Part shown: positions 18,201-25,681 of the stretch, piece by piece
Position numbering within the stretch: position 1 is the first letter of the stretch
Layout of the letters: each line of letters begins with the position of its first letter
DNA from: Acidobacterium sp. S8
GTDB taxonomy: Bacteria; Acidobacteriota; Terriglobia; Terriglobales; Acidobacteriaceae
Direction of reading: 5' to 3'
Assembly: GCF_009765985.1 (NCBI RefSeq)
Contig: NZ_LMUM01000028.1
Location: 101,467 to 165,466, forward strand
Length of the DNA stretch: 64,000 nt
Program-made: the position numbers and the translations under genes
The notes under the pieces: model-generated
Seen by the model: only the letters and a program-made list of their open reading frames with translations
Database searches by the model: none
What the model was told of the DNA's origin: nothing

Positions 18201-18847
18201 TCTTCCGAAATATCTCCCACCAGCGGAAACGTGTGTACCCACTGGTCGCGGCTTCCCAGCATCTCGGCAATCAGCCGCTGTGCATCTCCCAGGTTATTGT
18301 CGCGCAGCTGCAACAAGTGAAACAAGGACGCATGCAGTTCGCGATTACTTTCGCCAAGATGGGACAGCGTCCGCCGCGCCGCCTCGTGGTAGAGAGGACG
18401 CGCATCGTCCTGTGGTTGCAGATGGCCGCCCATGCGCGCCAGCAGCGGCTGTTCGTGCGCAATGCTCATGCACAGCGAATCAATCGTCTGAATGTTGAGC
18501 CGTTGCGGCTGCTCCAGCAGATTCCATCCCCGCGCTTCAGCATGCGCCAGCGCTGCGCGTGCGGAAAGCAGCATCGCATCGTCACCGCTGTGTCTTCGCG
18601 GATTGTTCCGCGCCTCCTCGAGCTTTCGCAGGATACGAACGCGCATTTCCGCAGTAGCTGCGCGTGTGAAGGTGATCGCCAGTACCTCTTCCGGATCGTC
18701 TACACGCGCCAGCAGCTTGAGAAACCGATGCGTCAGCAGCTCCGTTTTCCCTGAGCCGGCTGGAGCCTGCACAATGTACGACGAGCGGAAATCGAGCGCT
18801 TCATCGCGTTCTCTCTGGTCGGCAGACGTTACCGCAAGCTTACTCAT
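15275..18847 (-). CDS. AddA/RecB-like UvrD-family helicase-nuclease
   Basis: An ATP-dependent double-strand-break resection helicase with a C-terminal nuclease, 1190 residues. The N-terminal SF1A Walker A is YIVQAPAGSGKTELLTHRFL; AITFTRAATAEMR is motif Ia, LLVDEFQDTS motif II, FLVGDPMQSIYMFRQAE motif III, LMTIHKAKGLGFDVV motif V, and RVFYVACTRARRELHL motif VI. The C-terminal PD-(D/E)XK nuclease shows the key FWVVDYKSS motif. I choose ATG 18847 because GGAGG lies five bases upstream; it overlaps the preceding gene's stop by 8 bases, implying coupled translation. With its partner it forms an AddAB/RecBC-like recombination complex. Orthology to AddA proper is uncertain. Confidence 0.85.
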   Translation of the reverse strand: MSKLAVTSADQRERDEALDFRSSYIVQAPAGSGKTELLTHRFLKLLARVDDPEEVLAITFTRAATAEMRVRILRKLEEARNNPRRHSGDDAMLLSARAALAHAEARGWNLLEQPQRLNIQTIDSLCMSIAHEQPLLARMGGHLQPQDDARPLYHEAARRTLSHLGESNRELHASLFHLLQLRDNNLGDAQRLIAEMLGSRDQWVHTFPLVGDISEDTWSEIRLQLEEPFREAITRALKAVHELLPAHDVIAREIVELANYASSNPSEIDLRALSHLRTLPEPNEKFLEQWQCLCSLLLPASGDSWRKQVTVREGFPKPASKAKGSLEQNYKDRMMDLIHRLSQMDGLLPALCALRRLPPARYDEDQWETLRALFTVLRYSVAELVVLFAEQNAVDFVQLGLSALTVLEEQHPTERSLAVSERVKHLLVDEFQDTSRRQHKLLERLLHAWGPGEERSYFLVGDPMQSIYMFRQAEVELFAQVQERGIVAAGQVHGCVPVQLSANFRSHAGLTEPLNGYFEKIFASRHGAGAAAVSFTRSIATEPQLAVRSVCLHPQILQGTGSGKAEPDALEQARQREADEVLSIIEKHRPMIAAAEADPKLSYTVAVLGRAKEHLAAIAARLRERGIPFRAVELEPLGERQEIRDLLSLIRALLHPMDRIAWLSALRAPWCGLMLEDLHILSGGDDKQFAFIPISQLIEERLSLLSDDGQRRLRRVLTVLTRAAELRYRGPSSFSLWVERTWHTLGGPLCLDDSQRGNVRVFFRMLDDATANGADCMGEDFDVRLNALFAQPDPRASERFGVQLMTIHKAKGLGFDVVLAPGLERSTGQDRQQLICMLERVSLDEAGEDEILVAPIGSRGGDKHPLYQWVRRQRRMREEEERKRVFYVACTRARRELHLFGTATVAANGDLKPGATDSLLASAWSALESDFAAAYAEHRKRDVVPFPAPGQPGVIDLAASSNSAHPPLILRRLPANVVIPYAGKNVPISATADIFDERENFERPEGSRLRRMTGNVIHLLLERVSRYLEQKPDASMEEIRRVIRPQAAAMLRATAVASEQAAMADVMGAIESMVADENGRWLLGPHPEAQSEASWTGWLDGKLRTIRADRVFRGGDKPRDASSENFWVVDYKSSFYSGRDLDGFIENQRSLYEPQLALYGKALRKLRGENVILRLCLYFPRLRRMTYWTG

Positions 18848-21599
18848 CATCGCCTCCGGCATCTGTAATGCCAGAAACACGCTCAGTCTCCGCAATGCGG
18901 CAGAGCCCGGGAAAATCGCAATACTGGCAGGTCTTCGCGCCGCGCTTTGGATCGACAGAAGCCTCGCCTCGCAGGAACTCTTCCGCCAGCTGCAGCAGTG
19001 CCGCTTCCCACTGATCGCGCATGCTTTCGTCGTAAGGCTGGCTCGTCAGTGAGCGCAAAGCAGCCGTGTCGGCAAGCAGAGTCTGCGGCGCATTGGCAAC
19101 GCGCCCCACAAATCCCGTCTGCCCCGCGCGTATCTGCGCAAAAAGCAGGCCGCTCAAGCGCTCGATATTTCCGTAAGCCGCATACAAAGGCAGCTGCGGC
19201 TCATCAGGCCGCACTCCCTGCCACTGCGAAACCGATACATCGCCTGTCTTGTAATCAATCAGCAGATGAGAGCCGTCGTTAAGCTCGTCGATGCGATCCG
19301 CGCGCAGATTCAGCTTCAATGCACCTACGCTCACATCCAGCAGTTTCTCTTCGCGCTTCTCAACAGTGAAGGAGTGCCGCTTCGCCTCATACAACATCCA
19401 CTCTCGTAAGCGCGTGAGCAGGCGCGTCCGCTCTGATTCCAGGTACGCCCCCATCCATACATCTCCGCCATGATCTCGTACAAGATCACGGAACGCATTC
19501 TCAATGTGATACTGAAGCGCCGCGTCCAGCTGTTGTATGGCGATCATATGTTTCAGATCGTCGAGCGAAGTCATACGCCACGGCTCAGGAGTCTCCGGCG
19601 ACCAGACATTTTCAATAATCTTATGCAGCAGGTTGCCGCGCTGCGCTGCATCCAGTCCCCATTCCGTGCGGTTGAGCGGGCGTGCCTGCAGTCGTCGCGC
19701 TGCAAAGGCCTGGAAGGGACAGGCTGCCTGCCGCTTCAATGTGTCTGCACCGCCCGCGCTCAATTCCACAGGCCAGGAAATCGTCTCCGAGCGGAGCACA
19801 AGTACTTCCAGGCCGCTTCCATTCGGCAATTCGTTCGCAATATTGCTTTGCTCATGCAATGAAGAAGCGGCTTCGGCGTTCCTGGGCTCGTCAAAGAAAT
19901 TCGCAAGCAGCGGTGAAGGCCGCAGCTCGCCTTCCTTATTCTGGCGAGCGTAGCTGAAGACGCATTCCGGTGCGCTCTCCACAATGCGCTGCGTCACAAC
20001 TCGAGCCAATTCGGTGTCGGTAGCAACATCACAATGCGGCATCCTCGCGCTGCGTTGCAGCCACGCAGGAATCAGCGGGTGCGGCTTACCTGTCAGCGGC
20101 CATTGCGAGTCATCCGCGCCCAGAAACCAGATGGCATCGAACGATTGCCCCGACGACTCTAGCGCGCCCATGATCTGAACGGGAGCGTGATGAGATTCCG
20201 GCGTAAAGATCATCTCCTGCGCATGTTTTTCCAGCGCCTGCGCAAAAGCTGTAAAGGAAATGCCGCGCCCTGCGAAATCGAGCAGCGTTACTTCATCGAG
20301 AAGCCTCTGCCACCTTCGTTGCGCCTGAAACTGCACACTATCCGGGGTGCGATATCCAGGCCACGCAGCCGCCTGCAACAACGGCTCCGCCAGATCGGCC
20401 CACTGCGTATAGGTGCCACTGCCGTCGAATGCACCGTCTACCCGCGCTGTCTCCAGCAGCTTTCGCATGCGTGCGGCAAATGAAGCCGGTACTCGACTGC
20501 TCATAAATGTTTCAAGCTTCGCTTCCGGTGAAAGCGCGCCCGAATCGCGCTGTCTGAAATCGAACCGTGCCAGAGCTTCTCTCTCTGAAGCCTCCACATG
20601 CAAATATCCGGACAGCAGTAGCCACGAAATGTCTTCCTCCGGCAGCGGCTGCGTAATCCAGCGCAAAAGCAGAAGCGCCGCGCGAATCACCGGCACATTT
20701 GCCAGCGGCACTCCCAGCGAAAATTCAAAAGGCATCGGCTGGTCTTCTGCAGCAAGATCAAACGATTGCGGCATCAGCACTGTCCGGAAGGCCCGTTCAG
20801 CTTCGGCGCGAATGCTGCCCGCATCCGGCGCAATCACACCAATGCGAATCACGGGATTCGCAAGGATCTTCTCCCTGCACCACGACGCACACGCTAGCAG
20901 TTCTTCTCGAAGATCGTTCGCAACTACGAGCTTCCGCGAAGTCGCTTCCGGAGCCGCCGCCGGGCTGTCATCCGCAATCACTCCCGATTCGCGAAGATTC
21001 TGCAGAAAAATCTGCTGCGCAGGCGTGAACCGGTCAAAGCCGACCAGCAAAATCTGCCGCGGCAGTGAGAGCTTACCGGCCCGCGCCGCTCCACTGAGCA
21101 GCGGCACTAAATCACTTCGACTTGTCCATTTCCTGTCGCGACAACGCTGATCGAACGTCTTCGCCCATCGCCGAAAATGCTCCGCATCCGTCTCCAGCCA
21201 TGTCGAATTCCGCTCACCCTGCAGCCGGAAGTTGCTCAGCAGCGCATACGCGCTCTGCGCAAGCGATGCAATTCCCTCCAGCGAAACCACCAGCGGCGCA
21301 TCCACCTGCTGCACGATCTTCCAGAGCGCGCGTTCCTGCCACGGAGTCAGTAGAAGAGGCAAGTCCGGATCGACGGCCGAAAGCTGCTGCCACAATTGAC
21401 CCAGCCAGCTATCCCAATCGAAGATCGCCGGTGACGGCCACATCTCCACGCCCTTGGCGCGTTGCTGTTCGGCATATTGAAAGGTAAGCGCACGCGCCGA
21501 GCGCGCATTCGCAGTCACCACAACAGCGCCGTCTGCCAGGGCATTGCCGACCATCTCGGCTAACGGGAGTTGCGGCTGCGAGTCAAAAAGCGGGAGCAC
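18840..21599 (-). CDS. AddB-like PD-(D/E)XK nuclease / DNA repair protein
   Basis: About 919 residues, resembling the 'probable DNA repair protein' family found beside UvrD/RecB-type helicases. The N-terminal half is a degenerate helicase fold (VVTANARSARAL near the start, IRIGVIAPDAGSIRAEAERA in the middle, FDAIWFLGADDSQWP further on). The C-terminus carries a RecB-type nuclease: RADRIDELNDGSHLLIDYKT gives the D...DYK catalytic residues. A Cys cluster (one Cys in CPFQAFAARRL and a terminal CQYCDFPGLCRIA) matches the Fe-S-cluster-binding arrangement of AddB nucleases. The start is uncertain. GTG 21599 avoids overlap with the divergent gene; the frame remains open to 21734 and ATG 21554 is an alternative. 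Confidence 0.8.
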   Translation of the reverse strand: MLPLFDSQPQLPLAEMVGNALADGAVVVTANARSARALTFQYAEQQRAKGVEMWPSPAIFDWDSWLGQLWQQLSAVDPDLPLLLTPWQERALWKIVQQVDAPLVVSLEGIASLAQSAYALLSNFRLQGERNSTWLETDAEHFRRWAKTFDQRCRDRKWTSRSDLVPLLSGAARAGKLSLPRQILLVGFDRFTPAQQIFLQNLRESGVIADDSPAAAPEATSRKLVVANDLREELLACASWCREKILANPVIRIGVIAPDAGSIRAEAERAFRTVLMPQSFDLAAEDQPMPFEFSLGVPLANVPVIRAALLLLRWITQPLPEEDISWLLLSGYLHVEASEREALARFDFRQRDSGALSPEAKLETFMSSRVPASFAARMRKLLETARVDGAFDGSGTYTQWADLAEPLLQAAAWPGYRTPDSVQFQAQRRWQRLLDEVTLLDFAGRGISFTAFAQALEKHAQEMIFTPESHHAPVQIMGALESSGQSFDAIWFLGADDSQWPLTGKPHPLIPAWLQRSARMPHCDVATDTELARVVTQRIVESAPECVFSYARQNKEGELRPSPLLANFFDEPRNAEAASSLHEQSNIANELPNGSGLEVLVLRSETISWPVELSAGGADTLKRQAACPFQAFAARRLQARPLNRTEWGLDAAQRGNLLHKIIENVWSPETPEPWRMTSLDDLKHMIAIQQLDAALQYHIENAFRDLVRDHGGDVWMGAYLESERTRLLTRLREWMLYEAKRHSFTVEKREEKLLDVSVGALKLNLRADRIDELNDGSHLLIDYKTGDVSVSQWQGVRPDEPQLPLYAAYGNIERLSGLLFAQIRAGQTGFVGRVANAPQTLLADTAALRSLTSQPYDESMRDQWEAALLQLAEEFLRGEASVDPKRGAKTCQYCDFPGLCRIAETERVSGITDAGGDDE

Positions 21600-21620
21600 A
21601 TAGAAAGTGTAAACTGAGCT

Positions 21621-22535
21621 GTGATCCGCTCCACGGCCCGTACTTATCTGCTTACACTGCTTGCCTGCGCGATTGTTGTTGGAGGCTGCCGCCAGAAGCC
21701 AGCTGAGCCATCCACCCCCGCTGCGGACGCTCACTCAAAGCATTACCCCGTGCGTGGAAAGATCGTCACCGTCGATGCATCCAAGGCCGAAATCGTCCTC
21801 GACGCAGCCGCTATCCCCGGCTTTATGGAAGCGATGACGATGCCGTACAAGCTAAAGAATCCCAGCATCATCAGCGAGCTGCATCCCGGCGACAGCATCA
21901 CCGCCACCCTGATCGCGACCGATGACTCCGATCTCCTCGATGAAATCGTCATCATCGCGCAGGCCAAGCCCGACTACAAACCGAGCTACTTCTACCATCC
22001 CATCCAGCCCGGCGATCAGATTCCCGACTTCCACCTCGTCAACCAAAACGACAAGCAGATTCACCTCGCGCAATTCCGCGGCAAAGTGCTGCTCATCACC
22101 TTCATCTACACGCGCTGTCCGCTCGCAGATTTCTGCCCGCGCATGAGTCGCAACTTCGCCCAGATTGACAAGACTCTCGCCGCCGATCCCTCGCTATACA
22201 AGCGAACCCACCTGCTCAGCGTCAGCTTCGATCCCGAATACGACACGCCGCAGGTGCTGCGCAGCTACGGCAGCTCCTACACCGGCAAGTACACAAACGA
22301 AACCTTCCAGCATTGGGACTTCGCCGCACCCAGCAAAGCCGATCTGGCTCCGTTGCTGCGCTTCTTCGACGTCGGCGCAACGCCGGAAAAAGATCGCACC
22401 ATCACCCACTCCTTATCAACTCTCGTCATCGGTCCCGATGGCAAAGTCTTCAAGTGGTATCCGACAAACGACTGGACACCAGACCAGATCGTCAACGACG
22501 TAAAGCAGCTGATCGCACAGCAGGGGAAAGCATGA
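21621..22535 (+). CDS. SCO1/SenC copper chaperone with N-terminal CusF-like domain
   Basis: A 304-residue lipoprotein (lipobox VVGGC, Cys23; GTG start). Residues about 42-115 (YPVRGKIVTVDASKAEIVLD...FMEAMTMPYKL) form a CusF-like copper-binding beta-barrel with Met and acidic ligands. Residues 125-300 are a thioredoxin-fold SCO1/SenC domain (PDFHLVNQNDKQIHLAQF, LLITFIYTRCP) that delivers copper to cytochrome oxidase. The usual CxxxC is replaced by C166-x5-C172 (CPLADFC), and the third ligand is His263. It overlaps the gluconokinase gene by ATGA (22532-22535) but shares no obvious pathway with it. Confidence 0.88.
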   Translation: MIRSTARTYLLTLLACAIVVGGCRQKPAEPSTPAADAHSKHYPVRGKIVTVDASKAEIVLDAAAIPGFMEAMTMPYKLKNPSIISELHPGDSITATLIATDDSDLLDEIVIIAQAKPDYKPSYFYHPIQPGDQIPDFHLVNQNDKQIHLAQFRGKVLLITFIYTRCPLADFCPRMSRNFAQIDKTLAADPSLYKRTHLLSVSFDPEYDTPQVLRSYGSSYTGKYTNETFQHWDFAAPSKADLAPLLRFFDVGATPEKDRTITHSLSTLVIGPDGKVFKWYPTNDWTPDQIVNDVKQLIAQQGKA

Positions 22536-23044
22536 TTCTGATCGTCATGGGAGTGAGCGGTTCAGGAAAAACCACTTTGGCACGCGCTCTGGCAAAAGCC
22601 ACTGGCTGGCAATTTGCCGAAGGCGACGACTACCACAGCACCGCGAACAAAGCAAAGATGCACGCCGGCATTCCGCTTACCGACGAAGACCGCGCCCCCT
22701 GGCTCGCAACCTTGCATGACCTGATGGCCGGTTGGCATCAAAAGAGCGAAAGCGGCATCCTCACCTGCTCCGCTCTCAAGCAGACGTACCGGGAAACGCT
22801 CGTAGCCGACCTTCCAGATGACGCCTATCGCTTCGTCCTGACCGAAGCACCAAAAAAAGTCATCTCCGAGCGCATGCAGGCCCGTCATGATCACTTCATG
22901 CCCGCAGCCCTCCTCGATAGCCAGCTCGCCACCTTGGAGCCTCCGGCCAACGCGCTGCATGTCTCCGCGCAGGATCCGCCCGAAGTCTCCGTGCAAAAAG
23001 TTCTGGCTGCCATCGGCATCACTCCGTCGCCGCAAACAAATTGA
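22532..23044 (+). CDS. gntK: Gluconokinase
   Basis: A 170-residue shikimate-kinase-like P-loop enzyme that phosphorylates D-gluconate to 6-phosphogluconate. Visible are the Walker A GVSGSGKTT (residues 7-15), FAEGDDYH (gluconate-binding DDYH), PLTDEDRAPWL, ILTCSALKQTYR and the lid RQ-type segment MQARHDHFMPAALLDSQLATLE. All are highly conserved in GntK, and length is normal. The ATG overlaps the upstream stop (ATGA) and follows AGGGGAAAG. Confidence 0.92.
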   Translation: MILIVMGVSGSGKTTLARALAKATGWQFAEGDDYHSTANKAKMHAGIPLTDEDRAPWLATLHDLMAGWHQKSESGILTCSALKQTYRETLVADLPDDAYRFVLTEAPKKVISERMQARHDHFMPAALLDSQLATLEPPANALHVSAQDPPEVSVQKVLAAIGITPSPQTN

Positions 23045-23123
23045 GTCCCGCAGATTTTTGCCGCGTCAGAAAAGACAGCCTCGAATGCACTATGCTTGAA
23101 GCAGCGGAGGCGCACTTTCTCAC

Positions 23124-23498
23124 ATGGCAAAAACTACCGTTATGTTCGGCGTGGTACTCATTCTCCTGGGTGTCTTTGGATTCGTCGCCACAGGCAGCCA
23201 CGCTCCAACGGCTCTCATTCCCGCCTTTGTTGGCTTGATTCTCGGTATCCTGGGCTTCCTCGCCATCACTGGCGTCGCGAAAAAGCGCATGCTCCTCATG
23301 CACATCGCCGTCACCCTTGGCCTGCTCGGCTTTCTCGGAACAGCCAAAAGTATCTATGACTACATCCGTCTTCTTCAGGGCGTACAGTTTCCTCATCCCA
23401 TCGCCGTAGAAGAGAAAGCAGCCATGTCCGTTCTGCTTCTCATCTTCGTCATCCTCTGCGTGCGGTCTTTCATCGCGGCGCGCAGAGCGCGAGTTTAG
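23124..23498 (+). CDS. Small four-helix membrane protein, unknown function
   Basis: A 124-residue protein with four predicted helices (about residues 5-22, 29-49, 58-78, 100-118) and a basic C-terminus (ARRARV). No motif was recognised. It stops 5 bases before the MsbA-like exporter and may be its co-transcribed accessory. The SD is weak (GGAGG about 13 bases upstream). Confidence 0.75.
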   Translation: MAKTTVMFGVVLILLGVFGFVATGSHAPTALIPAFVGLILGILGFLAITGVAKKRMLLMHIAVTLGLLGFLGTAKSIYDYIRLLQGVQFPHPIAVEEKAAMSVLLLIFVILCVRSFIAARRARV

Positions 23499-23503
23499 AA
23501 ATT

Positions 23504-25375
23504 ATGCGACCAGGTTCCATGACGTCGATGAGATCTGAGCGCAGCGGCGGCCATCGCAGCGCCATTCGCGCCGATCAGCCAAAGAAGAAGGCTGACCTCA
23601 AAAAAGTCATGCCGGAGATATGGAGGCTGGTCCGCCCGCGTCGATGGCTGCTGGCCTTCGGCCTCGTCCTCATGGCCATCAATCGCGTTGCCGGATTAGT
23701 CCTGCCGCTCTCAGCAAAGCCTTTCATCGATCAGGTATTGCGACACCACCACGCAGAGAAGCTCCTCCCCCTCGTCGGCGCAGTCTTTGGCGCGACAGCC
23801 ATTCAGGCCATCACTTCTTTTTCTCTTACCCAGCTCTTGTCAAAAGCTGCGCAGCGCATGATCGCCGACCTGCGCAAGCAGGTACAGCAGCACATCGGAT
23901 TGCTTCCCGTCAGCTTTTATGACAGCAACCGCACCGGCGTCCTCGTCTCGCGCATCATGACCGATGTCGAAGGCGTCCGCAACCTCATCGGCACCGGCCT
24001 CGTCGAGTTCGTCGGCGGACTGCTCACCGCCACCCTCGCATTTATATTGTTGCTGCGCAGCAGCCATCGCATGACGCTGATTGTCTTCGCCGTCGTTGCC
24101 GTCTTCGTCATCGTCCTCTCCAACGCCTTCAGAACCATCCGCCCCATCTTCCGCGAACGCGGCAAAATCAGCGCCGAAGTCACCGGCCGTCTCACCGAAT
24201 CCCTCGGCGGCGTACGTGTCGTAAAGGGCTACCACGCCGAGACACGTGAGGCCGGAATCTTCGCGCAGGGCGTTCAGCGCCTGCTTGACAACGTTATGCG
24301 CTCGCTCACCGCCACCAGCGCGCTCTCCTTTGCCGCAACCACCGTCCTCGGCGTTGTCGGCGGAATGGTGATGCTCCTCGGCGGTCATGCTGTTCTCGGC
24401 GGAGCCATGACCGAAGGCGCTTACGTGCAATACACCATGCTGCTCGCCTTCATGATCGCGCCCGTCTTCCAGATGGTGAACATCGGAACGCAACTCACAG
24501 AAGCCGTCGCCGGTCTCGATCGCACCATGGAGATTCTCAGCGAAAAAGACGAATTCAGCGATCCGAACCGCACCGTTGCGCTCGGCGAAATCCGCGGAGA
24601 CGTTGCCTTCGAAGATGTCCGCTTCAGCTACGAACCCGACAAGCCGGTGCTGCACGGCATCTCATTCGAATCGCGCCCCGGCACCGTCACCGCGCTCGTC
24701 GGCTCCTCTGGCTCAGGCAAATCCACCATCATCAGCCTCATCTGCGGATTTCATAATCCTGACTCGGGCCGCATCCTGGTCGACGGCGTCGATCTCTCCA
24801 CCGTCAAGCTCGACAGCTTCCGCAGCCAGCTTGGAGTCGTGCTGCAGGAGTCGTTTCTCTTCGATGGCACCATCCGCGAGAACGTCGTCTTCTCTTATCC
24901 CGACGCAACCGAAGCGCAATTCCTCGACGCGTGCCGCATCGCCCGCGTCGATGAGTTCGCCGAACGCTTTCCCGAAGGTTATGACACCATCGTTGGCGAG
25001 CGCGGCGTAAAGCTCTCCGGAGGTCAGCGCCAGCGCCTCTCCATCGCCCGCGCCATCCTCGCCAATCCGCGCATTCTCATCCTCGACGAGGCCACATCCT
25101 CGCTCGACTCCGAATCCGAGCAGATGATCCAGCACGGCCTCAGCTACCTCATGCAGGGCCGCACCACCTTCGTCATCGCGCACCGCCTCTCCACCATCCG
25201 CCGCGCCGACCAGATCCTCGTCATCGAATCCGGCTCCATCCTCGAACGCGGCACCCACGACACCCTCTACGCCCTCGGCGGTCGCTACTACGACCTCTAC
25301 ACTCGTCAGCACGGCCTCGAAACCAACCTCTTCCTCGCCCCCGGCGAAGGCGACACCGTAGAAGAAGTCAGCTAA
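23504..25375 (+). CDS. MsbA-like ABC exporter (fused TMD-NBD)
   Basis: A 623-residue half-size ABC exporter, acting as a homodimer in the inner membrane. Residues about 40-350 hold six helices of a type I ABC exporter domain. The nucleotide-binding domain has Walker A VGSSGSGKST, Q-loop VLQESFLFDGTIREN, signature LSGGQRQRLSIARA, Walker B ILILDEATSSLD and H-loop VIAHRLST; all are intact. It is the first of two MsbA-like genes in the window. Lipid A, a lipid-linked glycan or a xenobiotic could be the cargo; the sequence does not decide. In-frame ATGs at 23504, 23519 and 23528 are possible starts. Confidence 0.88.
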   Translation: MRPGSMTSMRSERSGGHRSAIRADQPKKKADLKKVMPEIWRLVRPRRWLLAFGLVLMAINRVAGLVLPLSAKPFIDQVLRHHHAEKLLPLVGAVFGATAIQAITSFSLTQLLSKAAQRMIADLRKQVQQHIGLLPVSFYDSNRTGVLVSRIMTDVEGVRNLIGTGLVEFVGGLLTATLAFILLLRSSHRMTLIVFAVVAVFVIVLSNAFRTIRPIFRERGKISAEVTGRLTESLGGVRVVKGYHAETREAGIFAQGVQRLLDNVMRSLTATSALSFAATTVLGVVGGMVMLLGGHAVLGGAMTEGAYVQYTMLLAFMIAPVFQMVNIGTQLTEAVAGLDRTMEILSEKDEFSDPNRTVALGEIRGDVAFEDVRFSYEPDKPVLHGISFESRPGTVTALVGSSGSGKSTIISLICGFHNPDSGRILVDGVDLSTVKLDSFRSQLGVVLQESFLFDGTIRENVVFSYPDATEAQFLDACRIARVDEFAERFPEGYDTIVGERGVKLSGGQRQRLSIARAILANPRILILDEATSSLDSESEQMIQHGLSYLMQGRTTFVIAHRLSTIRRADQILVIESGSILERGTHDTLYALGGRYYDLYTRQHGLETNLFLAPGEGDTVEEVS

Positions 25376-25381
25376 GCAAAG

Positions 25382-25440
25382 GTAGAAGCACCGGCCTTCA
25401 GGCCGGTGAAATCAATCTGCGATCAACGGGCCTTCAGGCC
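25382..25440. repeat. Dispersed REP-like palindromes, copy 1
   Basis: GTAGAAGCACCGG leads into a perfect palindrome CACCGGCCT-TC-AGGCCGGTG (25389-25408), followed by a second short one, GGCCT-TC-AGGCC. A diverged copy with the same GTAGAAGCACCGG lead lies at 28289. The pair brackets the hydrolase gene. It may also act as a transcription terminator for the ABC exporter. Confidence 0.75.
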
Positions 25441-25479
25441 AGGGCCGTTCTGTGATCGATTGATCTTAAGAAAAAATGC

Positions 25480-25620
25480 CGTCATCCTGAGCGGAGCGCA
25501 AAGCGCGCAGTCGAAGGACCCGCACGAACAACGTTCGTGCGAAGTGCTGGCAAAGCCAGCACCCACCTCTAAAACATAGGAGACCTCATTCTGACGACCA
25601 ACGGGAGGAAAGAGTCCCAA
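25480..25620. repeat. Mosaic of dispersed repeat fragments
   Basis: Three elements abut here. The first is GTCATCCTGAGCGGAGCGCA plus its GTCGAAGGACC extension. The second is a pair of perfect hairpins (CACGAAC-AAC-GTTCGTG, and GTGCTGGC-AAA-GCCAGCAC). The third is CATTCTGACGACCAA with GGGAGGAAAGAGTCCC (25587-25620), which recurs at 27974-28006. With the flanking elements this fills the 306-base gap between genes. Confidence 0.7.
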
Positions 25621-25628
25621 ATCAACCC

Positions 25629-25664
25629 GCAAAAACAAAAGGGCGCATCCGAAGACACGCCCTT
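25629..25664 (-). terminator. Terminator of the hydrolase gene, UUCG tetraloop
   Basis: On the - strand AAGGGCGTGTC pairs with GATGCGCCCTT (two G-U pairs) around a TTCG tetraloop and is followed by TTTTGTTTTTG. It lies 18 bases after the hydrolase stop codon. Confidence 0.9.
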
Positions 25665-25681
25665 CACAACAATTAACAAGC

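Noticed and set aside
23840-24655. A 271-codon - strand frame opposite the first ABC exporter
   Set aside because: Gly/Glu/Asp-rich antisense artefact of a GC-rich ABC gene; no SD or domain.
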